The notes beneath the pieces are model-generated. The model was not told where the DNA came from. It saw nothing but the letters and a program-made list of their open reading frames with translations, and made no database searches. Positions 16,594 to 25,446 of a stretch of 64,000 nt of DNA are shown in pieces (position 1 is the stretch's first letter; the number at the start of each line of letters is the position of its first letter). Source of the DNA: Marinomonas communis (GTDB lineage Bacteria; Pseudomonadota; Gammaproteobacteria; Pseudomonadales; Marinomonadaceae); NCBI RefSeq assembly GCF_004363305.1, contig NZ_SNZA01000006.1:186001-250000 (forward strand). Direction: 5' to 3'. Made by a program: the position numbers and the translations under genes.

Positions 16594-17406
16594 TTAAGAA
16601 TTAGCTTTTTCAACAATCCTCTCTAGCAGTGGCATCCATTCACTTTCGACCTTTAGCGCGAAGCACTCCTTTAACGCATCGGCTAACTGCTCAGCGTTTA
16701 ACTCTCGCTGCTCCACTGCGCCGTTGCGTGGGCGAACCGTTAGGCGGTTATTTAGCAGTGCATAACGCGTGTCTGGTGTTGCTCGCGCCATCATTAAGTT
16801 GTGGCGGAATTTGGAGTTGGGGCTGGCGGAGGTAAACCAATTGGCCACGTCCATATCGATCGGCTCAAGTGGTTGGCTGGCAATATCGTATAGGTCTTCC
16901 CATTGCTCCTGTACGTTCACCTGCAACATCCAGCCATGATCATGCATCAAAATACGAAACGCTTCGTGCTGTCCCTGTTGTGGTTCATTGGTTTCCAGAC
17001 GCAGTGGATCGGTCAGTACGAGGCCACCAAAGCCTACATCTGCCAACCACCATTCACCTTCGATGCGAACTCTTAGCACCTGATGGGTTCTTGGGCCAAA
17101 TGGCATATCAGCGGGTTGTCGCCAAACGTTACGCGCCATTAACGATTCGACTTCAAATCCCAGTTGTTTCAGCACGTCCATAAACAGCGCATTGTGCTCA
17201 AAGCAGTAACCGCCACGACCATTGCTAATGAGTTTTTGTTGGATGTTGTCTAGATCCAGACTGATACCACGCTCAAGTAGGACGTCAATATTCTCAAAAG
17301 GTATGTGCGCCGGATGCAAAGCGTGAATGGCTTTTAGCGTTGAAAGCTCTGGTGTCGCTGGTCCTTGGTAGTTGATACGGGCGAAATAGTCTTGCAGGTG
17401 GATCAT
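16594..17406 (-). CDS. nat: Arylamine N-acetyltransferase
   Basis: 270 residues, standard for the family. Cytosolic enzyme transferring acetyl from acetyl-CoA to arylamines and hydrazines. The cysteine-protease-like triad is visible: C68 in GRGGYCFEHN, H108 in RTHQV, D123 in LADVGFGG. N-terminal helical domain HIPFENIDVLLERGISLDL is typical. Single gene, convergent with the RAYT unit. Confidence 0.92.
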   Translation of the reverse strand: MIHLQDYFARINYQGPATPELSTLKAIHALHPAHIPFENIDVLLERGISLDLDNIQQKLISNGRGGYCFEHNALFMDVLKQLGFEVESLMARNVWRQPADMPFGPRTHQVLRVRIEGEWWLADVGFGGLVLTDPLRLETNEPQQGQHEAFRILMHDHGWMLQVNVQEQWEDLYDIASQPLEPIDMDVANWFTSASPNSKFRHNLMMARATPDTRYALLNNRLTVRPRNGAVEQRELNAEQLADALKECFALKVESEWMPLLERIVEKANS

Positions 17407-17580
17407 GTTCTATACAGCCTTAGTAAGTCCTGTTAATAACCAAAATGCTGGCGTTGCGTGTCTACAGCCATGTTATGTGGAATCGACGTGGTGAACAATT
17501 CGGAGCCCTGAAAAATGCAGCCATTGCTCTATTTTCATCTATCCCCAATATCCTTGCCGAGCCCACCATCAATTGAGCAA

Positions 17581-17640
17581 TATATTTCTCAAAAGTAACA
17601 CCAATCAATATTTTTGAGAAATATATTTCCCAAAAATAAC
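17581..17640. promoter_or_regulatory. Operator-like repeats upstream of hipA
   Basis: TATATTTCTCAAAAGTAAC (17581-17599) and TATATTTCCCAAAAATAAC (17622-17640) are near-identical direct repeats 41 nt apart, with an inverted copy ATTTTTGAGAAATAT (17610-17624) between. Three sites of alternating orientation fit cooperative binding by the HipB-type repressor encoded downstream. Confidence 0.6.
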
Positions 17641-17685
17641 TTTATCCGTCTAAAATGAGTAATATCCTGCTCATTTAGGTGTTCT

Positions 17686-19011
17686 ATGAAATCACTCACT
17701 ATCCAAGCACTTGTCGATCAACAATGGCGTGATATGGCTATTGTGACACTTAATGACCCTGCCAAAGGGGTGGTTAGTCCATGTAGTCTGGGCTACGAGA
17801 TGGACTATTCGATTGAATGGCTAGAGTGCGATGATGAACACGCTTGCAGCTTAACACTCCCTGTACAAGTCATGATTGAGCATGAAGCGGATCGCTGGTT
17901 TGGCTTTTTGGAGGATATCGTCCCTGCCGGTGCAGCACGTCGTTATCTCGTCGATTATTGGGGATTACAGGACCTGTCGGCAGGCGAACAAGATTCAACC
18001 TTGTTAGAAAAAGGCACCATTGCGCCAGTTGGCAATTTGCGTATCAAAGAGTCTTTGCCCACAGTCGCAACAGGTTCAACGCTCCATCTACGCAAGTTCA
18101 CAGTGACAGATGTGATCAACCGCGACTCTGACTTTTTAGCGTACGCTCAGGAAATGGGCGCAATCAGCGGCGGGGCTACCGGCGCGGGGGGCGAAGCGCC
18201 AAAGTTACTGCTGCGTTGCTCTGCTGAAAACGATATTTGGATTGATACTTTCCAAGATCAGCATACGCTTACAGATCATCACTATTTGGTGAAATTTCCA
18301 AGAGGCCGCCGCTCACAGGATGACTGCGATATCTTGCGCGCTGAGTATCACTTTTACCAAGAGTTAGCTGCCATGGGCTTTGCAACCATCAATACTGAGC
18401 AGATGCGCTTAATCGAAGGGGGTCGTTACCCTTCTCTATGGTTACCTCGCTTTGATACCCATTGGAATGGAAACGCTTGGGAGCGTTATGGTTTGGAGTC
18501 GATTTTCTCCGTGCTGCATAAACCTGCTGGAAGTTATTTAAACCATTTTGAGGTATTACGCGCAGTATGCAGTTTGCTCGGGAATCGCTCAGAAACCTTC
18601 GATCAAGAAGCGTTTGTATGTGACTGGCTCGCTCGCGACTTGCTCAACATTGCTTTTGGCAATACAGATAACCACGGACGTAATACCGCACTACTAAAGC
18701 GCCCTAATCATATTTGGCTTTCACCTATTTATGATTTTGCCCCCATGAAAGTTGATCCCGAAGGCGTGACACGTACCACAAAATGGGGGCCTCCTTTTGA
18801 GGAAGGCGGTGAATACCGCTGGCACGCCATCACAGAAGAATTAGGCGATCTGTGTCCTAGTAACATTTCATTTTCCGCTCTGCAAAACACGGCTCAAAAG
18901 TTAGTGGGGTTACAGGACAGATTGACTGAACGAGGCGTGGCAGAACGTATTTTAAGGGTGATTCAAATCGAATGGCTGGAAACTAAACTGACTCGCTGGG
19001 GGCTTTTATGA
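17686..19011 (+). CDS. HipA-family serine/threonine kinase toxin
   Basis: 441 residues. HipA kinase fold: glycine-rich loop SGGATGAGGEAPK (161-173, the region that carries the autophosphorylated serine in E. coli HipA), ATP lysine in LVKFP (K203), catalytic GNTDNHGRN (D328, N333) and metal aspartate in YDFAPM (D350). Family toxins phosphorylate tRNA synthetases or related targets. The length and loop sequence are closer to YjjJ/HipH-type proteins than to the classic HipA; the exact target is unknown. Toxin comes before antitoxin here, with a 4-nt overlap (ATGA). Confidence 0.82.
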   Translation: MKSLTIQALVDQQWRDMAIVTLNDPAKGVVSPCSLGYEMDYSIEWLECDDEHACSLTLPVQVMIEHEADRWFGFLEDIVPAGAARRYLVDYWGLQDLSAGEQDSTLLEKGTIAPVGNLRIKESLPTVATGSTLHLRKFTVTDVINRDSDFLAYAQEMGAISGGATGAGGEAPKLLLRCSAENDIWIDTFQDQHTLTDHHYLVKFPRGRRSQDDCDILRAEYHFYQELAAMGFATINTEQMRLIEGGRYPSLWLPRFDTHWNGNAWERYGLESIFSVLHKPAGSYLNHFEVLRAVCSLLGNRSETFDQEAFVCDWLARDLLNIAFGNTDNHGRNTALLKRPNHIWLSPIYDFAPMKVDPEGVTRTTKWGPPFEEGGEYRWHAITEELGDLCPSNISFSALQNTAQKLVGLQDRLTERGVAERILRVIQIEWLETKLTRWGLL

Positions 19012-19313
19012 GCATGACACCTGCCGAACGCCAGGCATTGTTGGTACAACTGCTACAACAGCATTTACTAGGTGAAATCAGCCAAGGGCAAATGCTTAAG
19101 ACGCTACGCAAAGAGGTCTTAGGCTTTTCTCAAACCCGCTACGCGGAGTTTGTCGGAGTCAGTCGCCGTACACTCACAGATATTGAGCAAGACAAAGGCA
19201 ACCAAGCCCAGTCGATGATTGATACCGTGTTTAAGCCCTTTGGCATTAAATCTGGACTGACGCCGATTCACCCTCATGTAGCGAAGCATATCATGTCGGA
19301 CAATAAGCCTTAA
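19008..19313 (+). CDS. HipB-like helix-turn-helix antitoxin
   Basis: 101 residues with a Cro/CI-type HTH at about 45-75 (GFSQTRYAEFVGVSRRTLTDIEQDKGN). Translationally coupled to the HipA-type kinase through ATGA, so most likely its cognate antitoxin and autorepressor, acting on the repeats at 17581-17640. Its stop codon overlaps the 3' end of the convergent Lrp gene by 4 nt. Confidence 0.8.
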   Translation: MSMTPAERQALLVQLLQQHLLGEISQGQMLKTLRKEVLGFSQTRYAEFVGVSRRTLTDIEQDKGNQAQSMIDTVFKPFGIKSGLTPIHPHVAKHIMSDNKP

Positions 19314-19789
19314 CTCCCACCCAATAGCAATGGCACTTGGCGGCGTTTGACTGGGGTAGATTTGACAATTGAAGTGTTGGTTTCGGCAATTTCACAGACT
19401 CGATTGAGGATCTCGTCGAGCTGGTGGATATCCGTCAGACATAGACGTGCGTAAAAACAATCCTCCCCTGTGACTCGGTCACATTCGATAAATTGAGGGA
19501 TGGATTGAATCAATTCCTCCAGTTCTTTTAGCTTGCCGGGCAGCTGTCTCATACGCACGATCGCTTGCAGGGTATAACCGATTTGTTCCGGATCTAAGGT
19601 CACGGTATAACCTGAGATGACCCCTGCTTCCTCTAGGCGTTTAAGGCGCTCGTTGACGCTGGGCGCTGACATGTTCACGGCGCGTCCAAGCTCGGCTATG
19701 CTCATGCGTGCGTTGTCATTGAGGAGCGTGACCAGCTTCGCATCGATACCGTCCAGCGCCTTACCTTCGATTTTAAGGTTACTTCTCAT
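19310..19789 (-). CDS. Lrp/AsnC family transcriptional regulator
   Basis: 159 residues: winged HTH (about 13-60, LDGIDAKLVTLLNDNARMSIAELGRAVNMSAPSVNERLKRL) followed by an alpha/beta RAM domain for amino-acid sensing. Divergent from the EamA transporter gene at 19900, which it probably regulates. A comparable Lrp/EamA pair lies at 56641-58239. Ligand unknown. Confidence 0.88.
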   Translation of the reverse strand: MRSNLKIEGKALDGIDAKLVTLLNDNARMSIAELGRAVNMSAPSVNERLKRLEEAGVISGYTVTLDPEQIGYTLQAIVRMRQLPGKLKELEELIQSIPQFIECDRVTGEDCFYARLCLTDIHQLDEILNRVCEIAETNTSIVKSTPVKRRQVPLLLGGS

Positions 19790-19899
19790 TTTAGCCTCAT
19801 CTTATAAATGTCGATGGCGGGTTTTACACAGGTTTATGCATGCCAATACCCGTTGAAAGCCTCTAATCTTATGCTTATTCAACGTTAGGAGATTAGAGC

Positions 19900-20832
19900 G
19901 TGAAAGTAAATGACACGACCAAAGGGAATCTAGAGATGATTCTCGCCATGATGCTGTCAGGCACCATTGGCTATTTTGTGGTGCATTCAGGACAGTCGTT
20001 TTGGAATGTGGTGTTTTTCCGCTGTGTGATTGGTGGTGGGCTGCTATTGGCCTATGCCTTTTATCGTGGCGTATTACCAGAAGCCCTCAAGCAGCGTAGC
20101 ATGCTGTTGCTGGTGCTGTTGGGAGGCGTCACATTGGTGGCGAATTGGGTATTTCTGTTTGCCTCGTTTTCTTATATCCCATTTTCTATCGCGACGGTGG
20201 CGTATCACACACAGCCGTTAATGCTGGTTTTAGCCGGGGCATTTTTGGCTCGCCAAGCACCCTCTGGCTCGCTGATTTTTTGGCTGATCGTCTCCTTTAC
20301 TGGGTTATGGTTTGTGATCGAATTGGACATGGCGGAAGTACGCGGCTTGTTGCAAGGAGATACCCGTTCTGTTGAAGCCATCTTTGGTTTGGGCTTAGCG
20401 CTGGCAGCGGCTCTGCTATACACAGTAACCACCTTGATCACCAAGCAAGTAAGCAGTGTACCGCCGTATTTAGTCGCCTTGATTCAGATGGGTGTCGGTG
20501 TGCTGATGCTGCTGCCATTTGTGCAATGGGGAGCCTTACCATCTAACAGCACTTCTTGGTTGGACTTGTTTATCTTAGGGGCGATCAACACCAGCTTTAT
20601 GTACATCATTATGTACGATGCATTTCAAAAGCTGCCGACCAATTTATTGGCAATCTTGTCGTTCATCTATCCGATCACTGCTTTATTTGTCGATCACATT
20701 GCCTTCGCAACGCATATTTCCGCTTGGCAATTAGTGGGTGTCGCACTGATTCTAATATCCGTGTGTGCGGTGAAGTTTGATTGGTCATTGCCAAAGCTTG
20801 GCCGTCGCTCTGCCAAAGAAGGTATCTCTTAA
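19900..20832 (+). CDS. EamA/DMT family transporter
   Basis: 310 residues, two five-helix EamA halves (residues about 10-145 and 160-295), typical of drug/metabolite exporters of amino acids, nucleosides or similar metabolites. The initiation codon is GTG at 19900 (GTGAAAGTAAATG), preceded by TTAGGAG. Paired with the divergent Lrp-family gene, which suggests an amino-acid-related substrate. A bidirectional terminator follows. Confidence 0.87.
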   Translation: MKVNDTTKGNLEMILAMMLSGTIGYFVVHSGQSFWNVVFFRCVIGGGLLLAYAFYRGVLPEALKQRSMLLLVLLGGVTLVANWVFLFASFSYIPFSIATVAYHTQPLMLVLAGAFLARQAPSGSLIFWLIVSFTGLWFVIELDMAEVRGLLQGDTRSVEAIFGLGLALAAALLYTVTTLITKQVSSVPPYLVALIQMGVGVLMLLPFVQWGALPSNSTSWLDLFILGAINTSFMYIIMYDAFQKLPTNLLAILSFIYPITALFVDHIAFATHISAWQLVGVALILISVCAVKFDWSLPKLGRRSAKEGIS

Positions 20833-20867
20833 ACAATAGGGTAGATAAATATCAGTTTTCCTTTCTA

Positions 20868-20897
20868 AAAGAGTAGCCCTAGCAAAAGCTACTCTTT
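20868..20897. terminator. Bidirectional terminator
   Basis: AAAGAGTAGC / GCTACTCTTT 10-bp perfect stem with a 10-nt loop between the EamA gene and the leftward LysE remnant. Confidence 0.75.
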
Positions 20898-20907
20898 GCT
20901 TGATTCC

Positions 20908-21210
20908 TCACCGAGCCACCAGTAATGTGGCCAGCCCCATAAATACCACACCAGATACGCGCTCTATCCAGTGTAAATACTGCTGTAGCCTTTGACGAAA
21001 GCGAGGCTGCGCAATACAAGATATCAGCCAGTAATCCCAAACCAATACCACAACAAACATCCAGCCTCCGGCGAAGGTTTGTTGTAATAACGTCGCCTGT
21101 TCACCCAGTATGGAGCTCATCAAGCTTAAATAGAATAAGGCATTTTTCGGATTCAGCAATGCAGATCCCAGCCCTAATAAGAGCATCTGTGTTCGGTTAA
21201 AGCGATGATT
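20908..21210 (-). pseudogene. Truncated LysE/RhtB family exporter remnant
   Basis: C-terminal half only of a LysE-family exporter: [31 protein letters not shown] corresponds in parts to the family's central FRxGxLxNLLNPKxxLF motif, followed by two or three hydrophobic segments and a normal end. About 110 N-terminal residues and the signature SPGP are missing. Homology continues upstream of the only ATG (21186) into the last codons of phhB in another frame, so the break is a deletion joining the remnant to phhB. Unlikely to be functional. Confidence 0.75.
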
Positions 21211-21518
21211 TAAATGCTCCCCGCTAACGCATCCATTTTCTTCGCTAAATCAAAATCTTTTGCCGATAAGCCGGCTACGTCATGAGTCACCAGCTGCACA
21301 TCCACTTTGTTGTAGACATTTGACCATTCCGGGTGATGGTCTTTTTTCTCAGCGAAGAGCGCACACATGGTCATAAAACCAAATGCTTGTTGGAAGTTTT
21401 TAAATCTAAACGACTTAGTGAGTTTGTCGTTTTCAATGGTCCATTCTTGTGCAGTGCTTGCGTTCAGCTCTGTTAAAGCTTGTTGGATCGCTTGTTCATC
21501 GAGTTTTATGTTTGGCAT
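21210..21518 (-). CDS. phhB: Pterin-4a-carbinolamine dehydratase
   Basis: 102 residues, normal length. Recycles 4a-hydroxytetrahydrobiopterin formed by phenylalanine hydroxylase. Active-site pattern [28 protein letters not shown] (middle to C-terminal) contains the conserved histidines. No phhA is nearby. The gene ends immediately next to the truncated LysE remnant. Confidence 0.92.
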   Translation of the reverse strand: MPNIKLDEQAIQQALTELNASTAQEWTIENDKLTKSFRFKNFQQAFGFMTMCALFAEKKDHHPEWSNVYNKVDVQLVTHDVAGLSAKDFDLAKKMDALAGSI

Positions 21519-21576
21519 ATTTTATCCTTACGTCTGAGTGGACAGACCACTTTAGAAACCGTGCAACCTTCTCTTA

Positions 21577-22233
21577 TCAGCTTAACCTAAACAGCTCTAC
21601 CCACACATCAGGGCTTGGACTAAGCCAGTAGCCAACACCACAGCCAATAACAAATAAGATCGAAGTGAAAGGTTGCCCCCAATCGGTGAGTTTCATGGCG
21701 GTGCCGAAGGAGCGTTTTACACGTAAGCCAGATAACTCAACACTATAGAGTTCATCAAGGATCAGATGAATGGTGGCACCAAGAAAGATAAAGCCACCGA
21801 TGCCCCATGCGGTTTGGGCGTTAAGGGTAAACACATGGTAAGCAAGTGGCACCGCTACAGCGGTAAAAAGAAGGTTCGCCAAAACACTGTGTAATACGCC
21901 ACGATGAATGGTGAGTTTTTCGAAGCACCATTGCACCGGAAAGCGGATCAAAAAGTAACTGGCAATGGCGAGGCCCAGCAAATGCCAGTAGCTCATTTTA
22001 TCGAGCCATACGACGAGACTAAGCCCCGCAACCAAAGTGGCAAAAAGACGAAATACGATCCGTATGGCAATCGATTCATCTGCATCAATGTCGGGTAACA
22101 TGCCGCCTAAAATACCCGCTAATCCATACAAAATGGTATCGTTGATATCCGCCAAGCCAAAGATAAAAGCGCTGACGGCCAGTGGCGCACTAATGACGGC
22201 AGCGACGGTAACATGGGTTTTAAAATCTGCCAT
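21577..22233 (-). CDS. Membrane-bound metal-dependent hydrolase (YdjM-like)
   Basis: 218 residues with about five membrane segments and the DUF457/YdjM histidine-aspartate motifs KTHVTVAA (5-12), GMLPDIDADES (44-54), IHRGVLHS and HLILDEL. Family members are inner-membrane putative metal-dependent hydrolases; the E. coli relative YdjM is LexA regulated, but no LexA box was noticed here. Substrate unknown. Confidence 0.82.
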   Translation of the reverse strand: MADFKTHVTVAAVISAPLAVSAFIFGLADINDTILYGLAGILGGMLPDIDADESIAIRIVFRLFATLVAGLSLVVWLDKMSYWHLLGLAIASYFLIRFPVQWCFEKLTIHRGVLHSVLANLLFTAVAVPLAYHVFTLNAQTAWGIGGFIFLGATIHLILDELYSVELSGLRVKRSFGTAMKLTDWGQPFTSILFVIGCGVGYWLSPSPDVWVELFRLS

Positions 22234-22427
22234 GGGGCAAAAATACTCTTACTACGATGACGATTGATAAAAACTCAACCCTAGCGTTTATAAATGCTAT
22301 CAAGTGAGTGGGCGCATACTACAGAAAAATCATCAGAGTTAAAGAGTGTCACCAGATCCCTTTAAGATCCTTTACACGATTAATGGTATCCTTACGCAAT
22401 TAAAGCCCTCAAATACTGGAAACGACG

Positions 22428-22913
22428 TTGACCAACAATGATATTTTGCGCCGTGTGCGCTACACCTTCGATTTTAAAGACAGCACTATGGTGGAGATTT
22501 TTGCGCTAGCCGATGTGAGCGTTAGTGCAGAACAAGTCAAAGCTTGGTTAAAGAAAGACGATATGGATGGCTTTGAGCCAATGGAAGATATTGAGTTGGC
22601 ATCCTTTCTAAACGGTTTGATTACGCTTAAACGTGGTGCTCGCGAAGGCGACAAGCCCGTGCCGGAAAGCCGTTTGAACAACAACATCATCCTGCAAAAG
22701 CTGCGCATCGCCATGGCATTTAAAGCCGAGGATATGTTGGAAGTGATGCGCCTTGCAGAGTTCAACATTAGCCCACACGAGCTAAGCGCGTTTTTCCGCA
22801 AGCCCGATAACCGCCAATACCGTAAATGCAAAGACCAAATCCTGCGCTACTTCTTGTTAGGATTGCAGCTGCATATGCGCTCATCGAAAAAACAAGTAAC
22901 GTCCAAAAGCTAA
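22428..22913 (+). CDS. yehS: DUF1456 family protein (YehS-like)
   Basis: 161 residues made of two repeats of a small helical domain (TNNDILRRVRYTFDFKDSTMVEIF and LNNNIILQKLRIAMAFKAEDMLEVM), the DUF1456/YehS arrangement. Function unknown. The initiation codon is TTG at 22428, chosen because family proteins begin MTNNDILRRVR and GGAAA precedes it. Ends 1 nt before the convergent TetR stop. Confidence 0.87.
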   Translation: MTNNDILRRVRYTFDFKDSTMVEIFALADVSVSAEQVKAWLKKDDMDGFEPMEDIELASFLNGLITLKRGAREGDKPVPESRLNNNIILQKLRIAMAFKAEDMLEVMRLAEFNISPHELSAFFRKPDNRQYRKCKDQILRYFLLGLQLHMRSSKKQVTSKS

Positions 22914-22914
22914 A

Positions 22915-23532
22915 TTATTGAAGCCTGTTTGACCTAAGAGGCGCACCATAGCGCGCTAAAAACATACTGACGGTTTCACGGATCACTTGCTCCTTGCGCG
23001 CCTCTGACACGGTTTCAGATTGCAAAAGGCTTGGGTAAAACACAAAGGTTTTCAGTTGATAAATGAACTGCATGGAGGCAAATGGAATATCGTCGATGTG
23101 CAGCACACCTTGTTCACAGGCGTCTTCAAGAAATTGATCCAGATACACCTGACAGCCTACTTTTTGCTGGGAAAATCGCTCCGCCAGTTCTGGTTGTGTT
23201 AGCAGCTGGATAAAGCCTACTTTTGCGAGCTTAATAAAACTGTCCGATGACAAACGTGCAACTTCGCTTGCCGCAATTGTCGTCAATTGATCGGTAACTG
23301 ACTGCTCTTTGTTAAATACCACCACCTCATCATCCGCTTGGCGTTCGAACATGCGGATCATAATGGCCTGAAACAGCTCATCCTTCGTTGCAAAGTGATT
23401 GTAAACCGTACGCTTGGAAACTTCGGCACGCGCTGAAATCGCGTCCATACTGGTGGTTTCTACCCCGTGCTCGGCAAACAAGGCTTCTGCGGCATCTAAG
23501 ATTTGTAGACGTTTTCGATCGCTTAGTTTCAT
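22915..23532 (-). CDS. TetR/AcrR family regulator
   Basis: 205 residues with a TetR HTH at about 10-55 (RLQILDAAEALFAEHGVETTSMDAISARAEVSKRTVYNHFATKDELF in parts). C-terminal ligand-binding domain is of the AefR-like type. Divergent from the metallohydrolase gene at 23672; two partly symmetrical sites in the 140-nt intergenic region are probable operators. Confidence 0.9.
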   Translation of the reverse strand: MKLSDRKRLQILDAAEALFAEHGVETTSMDAISARAEVSKRTVYNHFATKDELFQAIMIRMFERQADDEVVVFNKEQSVTDQLTTIAASEVARLSSDSFIKLAKVGFIQLLTQPELAERFSQQKVGCQVYLDQFLEDACEQGVLHIDDIPFASMQFIYQLKTFVFYPSLLQSETVSEARKEQVIRETVSMFLARYGAPLRSNRLQ

Positions 23533-23581
23533 GACATACCCATGTGATAAGAAGCCACAGTTTAGCGCAATTAAGGAAAAA

Positions 23582-23640
23582 GTACACCGACGGGTTTACT
23601 TAAGAGCCACACTGAAAGTAGACTACACCGAGTAGTTTAC
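23582..23640. promoter_or_regulatory. Two putative TetR operators
   Basis: GTAGACTAC-ACCGA-GTAGTTTAC (23618-23640) is an imperfect palindrome (8 of 9 positions). A related shorter site GTACACCGACGGGTTTAC sits at 23582-23599. Both lie between the TetR gene and the metallohydrolase gene. Confidence 0.5.
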
Positions 23641-23671
23641 TTTTGCGTATTGGCAAATTGGAGTTTAAAGA

Positions 23672-24757
23672 ATGAAATGGTATCTATGGGTGCTTTTGGT
23701 GGTGGTCGTTTTGGTGGTTGGTGTCTACCTGCTTAACGCGTCCATAGCGTCTAAGTCTGCAACCTTTGCACAGTCAGAACATTATCGTGATGGTCAGTTC
23801 TATAATGAAGCACCTCGAAATAAGCCTTCGACAGGCGAAACCATTGGTTTATTTATTCGCTTCTTTACTGAGAAAAAGGTCAATACTGTCCCGCCTTCGG
23901 TACCGATGAAGACACTCTCTCGTTCAGATTTGGAGACATTGAGCGATGATCAAGTTCATGTCGTCAAACTTGGGCACTCATCATTGCTGGTGAAAATGTA
24001 TGGTGAATATTGGCTGTTGGATCCGGTCTTTGGCGAACGTGCATCGCCCTTTTCCTTCGCTGGCCCGAAACGCTTCCATCCGACGCCGATTGCCATGGAC
24101 GAGCTGCCACCGATTAGCCGAGTGTTGATTTCCCATAACCACTACGATCATTTGGATAAACCAACCATCGAGTTTCTAACAAAATCTCAGCCTAAATTTT
24201 ATGTGCCATTAGGCGTAGGCGGCGATCTTGAACGTTGGGGTATTGCCTCGCAACAGATTGAAGAATTCGACTGGTGGCAGGAGCAAAGCATCGGTGATGT
24301 TTTATTAGCCTTTGCGCCCACGCAACACTTTTCAGGTCGTGGCATGAGCGATAGCAATACCACCCTATGGGGTTCTTGGGTGATCAAAACACCGAATACG
24401 TCGTTATATTTCAGCGGTGACTCGGGCTACTTTGATGGTTTCAAACGCATTGGTGAACGTTACGGGCCGTTTGATTTAACTTTTATCGAAACCGGCGCCT
24501 ATGACAAAGACTGGGCAGACATTCACATGACACCCGAACAAAGTGTTCAAGCTCACTTAGACGTCAAAGGTAAAGTCATGATGCCCGTTCATAATGGCAC
24601 TTTTGACTTGGCCTTTCATGCTTGGTCTGATCCGCTGGAACGAGTGCTCAGCGCCGCAAATCAGAACAATGTGACCTTATCTACTCCCGTTGTAGGAGAG
24701 GTTTTCTCACCATTGGAATCACCTATTGAAAAGCGCTGGTGGCAAGGGGTTCAATAG
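23672..24757 (+). CDS. Membrane-anchored MBL-fold hydrolase (NAPE-PLD/UlaG-like)
   Basis: 361 residues: N-terminal membrane segment (about 2-25), then a metallo-beta-lactamase fold with SHNHYDHLD (about 153-161), a later histidine in FAPTQHFSGRG, FSGDSGY and MPVHNGTFDLAFH. Architecture matches the NAPE-PLD-like/RomA group of lipid-active phosphodiesterases. The metal-binding HxHxDH pattern is complete. Probably regulated by the divergent TetR. Substrate not predictable. Confidence 0.83.
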   Translation: MKWYLWVLLVVVVLVVGVYLLNASIASKSATFAQSEHYRDGQFYNEAPRNKPSTGETIGLFIRFFTEKKVNTVPPSVPMKTLSRSDLETLSDDQVHVVKLGHSSLLVKMYGEYWLLDPVFGERASPFSFAGPKRFHPTPIAMDELPPISRVLISHNHYDHLDKPTIEFLTKSQPKFYVPLGVGGDLERWGIASQQIEEFDWWQEQSIGDVLLAFAPTQHFSGRGMSDSNTTLWGSWVIKTPNTSLYFSGDSGYFDGFKRIGERYGPFDLTFIETGAYDKDWADIHMTPEQSVQAHLDVKGKVMMPVHNGTFDLAFHAWSDPLERVLSAANQNNVTLSTPVVGEVFSPLESPIEKRWWQGVQ

Positions 24758-24815
24758 CCTCTGTGCGTTTTCACTCGCCATTCAAAAGGTGATAAAGCCA
24801 CTAATAGAATCAGTG

Positions 24816-24848
24816 AAACCAATAAAAAGTCCCCTTTTATTGGTTTTT
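24816..24848 (+). terminator. Intrinsic terminator
   Basis: AAACCAATAAAA / TTTTATTGGTTT stem (12 bp) with a 7-nt loop and T tract, downstream of the metallohydrolase gene. Confidence 0.75.
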
Positions 24849-24926
24849 ATCTGCGCAGTTCTTAAAGATAGCTGGTTTCTAAGCGTTGTATGATAGATGC
24901 ATGTTTAGAACTCAAAGGAAAATTTC

Positions 24927-25421
24927 GTGCTAGTACGCATTATCAGTCTTTTTGCCCTCCCCCTTTTGTTAGTCGCTTGTGACTCGACACCCAATCACTC
25001 GTTCGATGGCACGATGAAAACAGAAACGCCTTCCGCTATGGAAGCGCAGCCTTCAACACACGCAACATCCGAGTCAGAAGATGGCGGTTTACTGGCGCAA
25101 TTAAAGGCCGATGAAAAAGCTGCGGAGCAGGAACAAGCAGCGAAGGAGCAAGATAATCGACTTCGTGAAGCAAAGTTTGAGCAGAATCTGACATTGAAAA
25201 AGTCAGTCGGCACCACAGTCTGTACTTGGCAAAACAGTGTCGGTACGGTGAAAAAGGTTGAGCAAGACCGCGTGCAAATTGCTGTTTATGGCCGAGCTCT
25301 TTCTGCGACGAATGGTATCTTTTTTAGCCCGAGTGAAGGTTCCCCCGATCTTACCACACAAGAAGGTAACGTTTGGACAGACGGCCATGACTGGGCCGTC
25401 TGTGACGCAACGCTTCGCTAA
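24927..25421 (+). CDS. Hypothetical lipoprotein
   Basis: 164 residues starting at GTG 24927 (AAAGGAAAA upstream). Signal peptide with lipobox LLVAC at about residue 18, then a Ser/Thr-rich linker, an alanine/glutamate-rich helix (about 60-90, EQEQAAKEQDNRLREAKF), and a C-terminal beta-rich domain with two cysteines (TVCTWQNSVG, DWAVCDATLR) likely to form a disulfide. No family recognised. Convergent with the DUF4432 gene, only 25 nt apart. Confidence 0.7.
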   Translation: MLVRIISLFALPLLLVACDSTPNHSFDGTMKTETPSAMEAQPSTHATSESEDGGLLAQLKADEKAAEQEQAAKEQDNRLREAKFEQNLTLKKSVGTTVCTWQNSVGTVKKVEQDRVQIAVYGRALSATNGIFFSPSEGSPDLTTQEGNVWTDGHDWAVCDATLR

Positions 25422-25446
25422 TATCTCGTTAATCTTCTATTCGCTA

